Assembly (NCBI GenBank): GCA_017545665.1
Contig: JAFWKQ010000085.1
Span: 1 to 51,493, forward strand
Length of the DNA: 51,493 bases
Source: Atopobiaceae bacterium
GTDB lineage: Bacteria > Actinomycetota > Coriobacteriia > Coriobacteriales > Atopobiaceae
Direction of reading: 5' to 3'
Shown: piece after piece, positions 48,448 to 51,493 of the stretch
Position numbering within the stretch: position 1 is the first letter of the stretch
How the letters are laid out: each line of letters starts with the position of its first letter
Position numbers and translations under genes: made by a program
Notes under the pieces: generated by a model
Databases searched by the model: none
What the model was told of the DNA's origin: nothing
What the model saw: the letters and a program-made list of their open reading frames with translations, nothing else

Positions 48448-48758
48448 TTAAGCCTCCTTTATTTTGCGTGCGAGCACAAGCGCCCGCGAATGTACGCACG
48501 TTCTACACCATACACGCAGGAGTGCGCCGAACAAACAACATATCGGGGAGCGGCCGAGCAGCCAAGGGGCGGAACGCGGCCAATCGCGGGGTGCCACGAA
48601 AGGGGCGCAGGACGCCCAGCAGAGGCGGTCCGCTCTGAATAATTAGAACGGCGCGGCCCAGCCCCCACGACGGGCATCGCCGTTTGCCATCATTGTGCCC
48701 ATCCGTCCCCGCAGCATCAAACAAGGGAAGCCGTCCCCACATGCGCCAGTTCCACGGC
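48448..48758. other. Divergent intergenic region without a gene
   Basis: No convincing coding frame. It contains GC-rich short palindromic stretches (for example around AGAGGCGGTCCGCTCT at about 48622-48637) and must hold the promoter of the EF-G-like gene. Confidence 0.45.
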
Positions 48759-48790
48759 TATACTCTCCTTAGAATACGATCGCTAAGGAG
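48759..48790 (+). promoter_or_regulatory. -10 TATACT and palindrome over the prsW ribosome site
   Basis: TATACT (48759-48764) is followed by CTCCTTAG (48765-48772), a 10-nt gap and CTAAGGAG (48783-48790), the latter holding the Shine-Dalgarno AAGGAG. Since transcription should start near 48771, the left arm is mostly not transcribed; a DNA operator is more likely than an RNA switch. Confidence 0.45.
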
Positions 48791-48798
48791 TCGTTCCC

Positions 48799-49482
48799 AT
48801 GAGCCCTCTTATTATGGTTTTGGCCGTACTGCCAGCCGTGTTTCTTATCATATACATATATAAGAAGGACAAGCACGACAAGGAGCCCTTTGGCCTGCTG
48901 GCAAGCCTCTTTGTTCTGGGCGCCCTCACCACCATAAGCTCCATGATCGTGGAGGTGGCGTTCGGCTCCATTGCGGGCATGATTCTTCCGCCCGACTCAA
49001 TTCCCTACAAGTTCATTGAGAACTTCTTTATTGTTGCCGCCACCGAAGAGGTGGGAAAGTACGTTGTCCTTCGCTTGCGCACCTGGAAGTCGCCAGAATT
49101 CAACTACACCTTTGATGCGGTGGTTTACGCGGTGGTTGTGTCTCTTGGCTTTGCGACGTTGGAAAACATTCTCTATCTTATGAACGGGTCGCTCGAGACG
49201 GCCATTGCGCGAGCCGTCCTTTCGGTTCCCGGACATGCCATAAACGGCGTGTTTATGGGCTTCTTCTACGGCGTCGCCAAACACGCGCAGCGCATGGGCA
49301 ACAATAAACGCTGCTCCACCAACCTTTGGCTGGCCCTCATTGCGCCCGTTATTATTCATGGCCTGTACGACTTCTTTATTAGCATCGAGATGTTTGTGCC
49401 GTTCCTCGCGTTCGAGGTCGTGATTACCGTAATTGCGGTTAAGTACATCAACCGCCTGTCTAAGGACAGCGTCCCGCTTTAG
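48799..49482 (+). CDS. PrsW-family intramembrane protease
   Basis: A 227-aa polytopic membrane protein of the PrsW family, glutamic-type proteases of the CPBP/Abi-like superfamily that cut anti-sigma factors and other membrane proteins. The active-site motifs are visible: EEVGK (83-87), F..LEN with Glu122, PGHAINGVFMG (His146) and APVIIHGLYDF (His187). Six to seven membrane helices. A possible client is the membrane anti-sigma factor at 32897-33967, which lacks its self-cleavage site; this is speculation, the genes are 15 kb apart. Confidence 0.9.
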   Translation: MSPLIMVLAVLPAVFLIIYIYKKDKHDKEPFGLLASLFVLGALTTISSMIVEVAFGSIAGMILPPDSIPYKFIENFFIVAATEEVGKYVVLRLRTWKSPEFNYTFDAVVYAVVVSLGFATLENILYLMNGSLETAIARAVLSVPGHAINGVFMGFFYGVAKHAQRMGNNKRCSTNLWLALIAPVIIHGLYDFFISIEMFVPFLAFEVVITVIAVKYINRLSKDSVPL

Positions 49483-49585
49483 GCGACGGGGACTCCGCCG
49501 CGCGCAGTATCGGGCGCCTCGCGCCGGCCGGGCTCCGGTCCCGCGCGCTTGAGACGTCCGCGCGCGCAAGAGCGCTGACCGAAAC

Positions 49586-49717
49586 CCGAACAAACGGAGA
49601 TTTGTACCATATTTTTCTTCAAATCGCCGTTTGTTCGGATTGCGTGAGGACCAAACCCGAACAAACGTCGCTTTGAGCATTATTCTGCCTCGCTTTTGCC
49701 GCTTGTTCGGGTTTTGG
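49586..49717. repeat. Two CCGAACAAACG hairpin elements in tandem
   Basis: Element 1: CCGAACAAACGGAGATTTG (49586-49604) pairs with 49620-49638 with one mismatch. Element 2: CCAAACCCGAACAAACGTCG (49651-49670) pairs with 49698-49717 with a few mismatches and a one-base shift. Both lie in the 361-nt gap between prsW and the methyltransferase gene, which otherwise holds no gene. Confidence 0.75.
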
Positions 49718-49843
49718 ACTTCAGTGGAGACATCGGTCACCGGCGTTTTCTGGCGTCAGCATGCAATTTCGGACATTTTGCTCACCACAGAGCTCGAGCC
49801 CACCCCGTCCCCCAACAACCGCTCTGTGCGCTACACTAACCAC

Positions 49844-51019
49844 ATGGGATATAAGACGTACACCTGCGCCATAGCCAAGAGATGCGGCGGCTGCGAACTG
49901 CTGGCCGTGCCCTACGAGCTGCAGCTCAAGCGCAAGCAGGCGGCCATGGAGGAGCTGTTTGCCGAGGTGTCTCGGCAGGACGGCGTGCCCGTCGAGCCCA
50001 TTCGCGGCATGAGGAGGCCCCTCGCCTATCGCCACAAGGCGGCCTCGCCCTTCGCGCCGGGCAAGCGCATGCGCTGCGGCTTTTACGAGCGCGGCTCGCA
50101 TCGGCTCGTGTACTGCAAGAGCTGCCTCGTGGAGGCGCCCGGCGTGCGCGCCATCCTCAACGACGTCGCGCGCGTGGCAGACGACCTGCGCATACCCGCC
50201 TACCACGAGGACAGCGGCCGTGGCGTGCTGCGCCACGCGGTGGTCCGCACGGGATACGCCACGCGCGAGACGCTGCTCACCGTGGTTACCAACGGGCCCC
50301 GCCTCCCGCATGCCGAGGCGTTCTTGCGCCGCATGCTCAAGCGGCACCCCGAGATAACCTCCATCGTGCAAAACGTGAACGACCGCCGCACCAACGCCAT
50401 CCTTGGCACCCGAAGCAACGCGCTCTTTGGCCCCGGCATCATGCACGACCGCCTGCTGGGCTGCACGTTTGAGATCGGCCCCACGAGCTTCTATCAAACG
50501 AACCCCGCGCAAACCGAGGTGCTGTACCAGCTTGCGATCGAGGGCATGGGCAACGCGTCCACGCTGCTCGACGCCTACTGCGGCACGGGTACCATTGGCC
50601 TGTGCGCGGCAGCGCAGGCGCGCGCGGAAAGGCGCGAGCTGGAGGTCGTGGGCGTGGAGCAGGTGAGCGGCGCCGTGGGATGCGCGCGACGCAACGCGCG
50701 CGCAAACGACCTCGCCAAAACCTGCCACTTTGCCTGCGATGACGCCACCAAGTGGATGGCTGCGCAAAAGCGGGCGAGCTTCGATGCGGCAGTGCTGGAC
50801 CCGCCACGCGCGGGATCAACGCCCGAGTTCCTCGCCGGCGTGGCCCGACTCGCGCCCAAGCGCGTGGCGTACGTATCGTGCAATCCCACCACGCAGGTCC
50901 GCGACCTCGCCGTGCTCCGCGAGCACGGATATCGCGTGAGCCGCATCGTGCCCGTGGACATGTTTCCGCACACCAAGCACGTCGAGACGGTAGTATTGAT
51001 GTCACGGAAAGACACATAA
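49844..51019 (+). CDS. 23S rRNA m5U methyltransferase, RlmD family
   Basis: A 391-aa SAM-dependent RNA methyltransferase of the RlmD/RlmC (TrmA-like) family that makes 5-methyluridine in 23S rRNA. The iron-sulphur cysteines are C8-x5-C14-x2-C17 and C94 (YCKSC); the SAM motif is DAYCGTGTIGL; the catalytic cysteine lies in SCNPTT near residue 345; DPPRAGS is conserved. No TRAM domain is present. There is no ribosome site before ATG 49844, but TACACT ends 6 nt upstream, so a leaderless transcript is likely. The frame is open upstream to 49631 but that part runs through the hairpin repeats. Confidence 0.9.
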   Translation: MGYKTYTCAIAKRCGGCELLAVPYELQLKRKQAAMEELFAEVSRQDGVPVEPIRGMRRPLAYRHKAASPFAPGKRMRCGFYERGSHRLVYCKSCLVEAPGVRAILNDVARVADDLRIPAYHEDSGRGVLRHAVVRTGYATRETLLTVVTNGPRLPHAEAFLRRMLKRHPEITSIVQNVNDRRTNAILGTRSNALFGPGIMHDRLLGCTFEIGPTSFYQTNPAQTEVLYQLAIEGMGNASTLLDAYCGTGTIGLCAAAQARAERRELEVVGVEQVSGAVGCARRNARANDLAKTCHFACDDATKWMAAQKRASFDAAVLDPPRAGSTPEFLAGVARLAPKRVAYVSCNPTTQVRDLAVLREHGYRVSRIVPVDMFPHTKHVETVVLMSRKDT

Positions 51020-51133
51020 GGCCGTCAAAAGTGCCGTATTTCCGGGCTTTTCTGGCAAATGACCGTCAGCGGCGAAGAGCAAAAATGGCTGCAAAAACAG
51101 CTCCGACAGAACATATCAACTGCTTTGGTCGGA

Positions 51134-51255
51134 GGGTTGAGTAGACCATTTAGATGTCACCGGGTTGAGTGGCCGCTTTAGATGTTTTTGCGGTAGGGTT
51201 GAGTTAGAGATTTGGATAACGGCAGGTTGTGGCTGTGGTTTAGATATCAGCGCAT
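51134..51255. repeat. Four degenerate direct repeats, IS-end-like
   Basis: GGGTTGAG..TTTAGATGTC-type units begin at 51134, 51162, 51196 and 51224 (spacing 28, 34, 28), getting weaker rightwards (TTTAGATG, TTTAGATG, TTTGGATA, TTTAGATA). Arrays of this kind form the transposase-binding ends of IS21-like insertion sequences. No transposase is visible in the remaining sequence. Confidence 0.6.
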
Positions 51256-51280
51256 TAAATCGGGATTTATAGAGGTGAGC

Positions 51281-51493
51281 ATGATGTTGGAAATACTGAA
51301 AACGAGGTTTTTAGAACACAGGAATCTTCATCCGGGTCTGGAATGGTCCGAAGTGGAGCATAGGCTGCGTGAGGCTCCCGCTGCCATCGCGGTTTTGCAA
51401 AAGATGGAGGAAAGCGGCGGTGAGCCGGACACCATGGGTTATGACGTAAAGACGGGAAAACTCATTTTCTGCGACTGCGCAAAGGAATCGCCC
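51281..51493 (+). CDS. DUF4256 family protein, N-terminal part
   Basis: The first 71 codons of a gene cut by the window end. The translation MMLEILKTRFLEHRNLHPGL, then EWSEVEHRL, KMEESGGEPDTMGYD and FCDCAKESP, follows the start of the DUF4256 family (kTRF.kN..RH.glEW, MErTGGEPDVvgyD, DCS.ESP), whose function is unknown and whose members are about 185 aa. GAGGTGAGC precedes two adjacent ATGs; the second (51284) has better spacing. Codon use is more AT-rich than in neighbouring genes, fitting horizontal gain. Confidence 0.85.
   Translation, partial: MMLEILKTRFLEHRNLHPGLEWSEVEHRLREAPAAIAVLQKMEESGGEPDTMGYDVKTGKLIFCDCAKESP

Noticed and set aside
51101..51134. CTCCGAC/GTCGGAG inverted repeat as an attachment site
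   Set aside because: Only 7-bp arms with a 20-nt loop and no integrase or tRNA nearby; chance or a weak terminator after the methyltransferase gene is as likely.

Overview
The window looks like a chromosomal segment of an actinobacterium of the class Coriobacteriia (Olsenella/Collinsella/Atopobium-like relatives). This rests on the moderately high GC, the actinobacterial style of the F-ATPase and RF1 genes, duplicated YhgE/Pip proteins, Cna-type surface proteins, Rpn-type nuclease and the DUF559-like 'AbiEi-like plus endonuclease core' protein. It is inferred from gene content only; no rRNA or tRNA gene is present. Most genes lie on the minus strand.

Layout: 190-2958 holds a type-B carboxylesterase, a helical acidic protein and a degenerate EAL protein. 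3148-9255 holds a small Cys-rich membrane peptide, two overlapping YhgE/Pip membrane proteins and a lipoprotein, probably one envelope operon. 9435-16439 is a complete F-type ATP synthase operon (atpI-like, B, E, F, H, A, G, D, C). 16694-25541 continues the ancient Gram-positive order prfA-prmC-(tsaC)-glyA-atp, interrupted by an Rpn-family nuclease on the opposite strand, a NudC-YunG fusion and a Tat/lipobox tannase-like esterase. The Rpn promoter carries two LexA (SOS) box-like palindromes, one of them between its -35 and -10.

25930-38872 is the accessory/envelope signalling part: an MFS transporter; a 1034-residue propeller + extracytoplasmic sensor + MFS-like fusion; a secreted Gln/Gly/Pro-rich beta-helix protein; an ECF sigma factor with an RsgI-like transmembrane anti-sigma factor carrying a Gln-rich outer tail; a PAS-GGDEF-EAL-PAS-PAS-GAF-GGDEF c-di-GMP protein of 1151 residues; and an acidic protein of unknown function. 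The sigma/RsgI-like/beta-helix/propeller-MFS block is the best candidate for an undescribed system, with the outer-face parts of the anti-sigma factor and the beta-helix protein sharing the same unusual composition.

39090-51493 holds an AbrB antitoxin with an internally deleted PIN toxin, a GH1 6-phospho-beta-glucosidase, a small membrane protein, a protein with two diverged DUF559/Vsr-like cores, a three-domain Cna/VaFE-like surface protein with an atypical C-terminal anchor, a 64-residue protein, an EF-G-like GTPase with an altered G3 motif, a PrsW protease, an RlmD-type 23S rRNA methyltransferase, and the start of a DUF4256 gene behind an array of direct repeats that looks like an insertion-sequence end.

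Intergenic space is rich in repeats. At least three dispersed palindromic families are visible: a GGGGACAG-core family that tends to abut stop codons; a long GGGTCCACTTTT family present as two homologous islands 20 kb apart; and CCGAACAAACG hairpins. There is also a three-unit 81-bp tandem repeat and a 52-bp tandem duplication of a gene end plus its terminator. No CRISPR array, prophage or intact transposase was seen.
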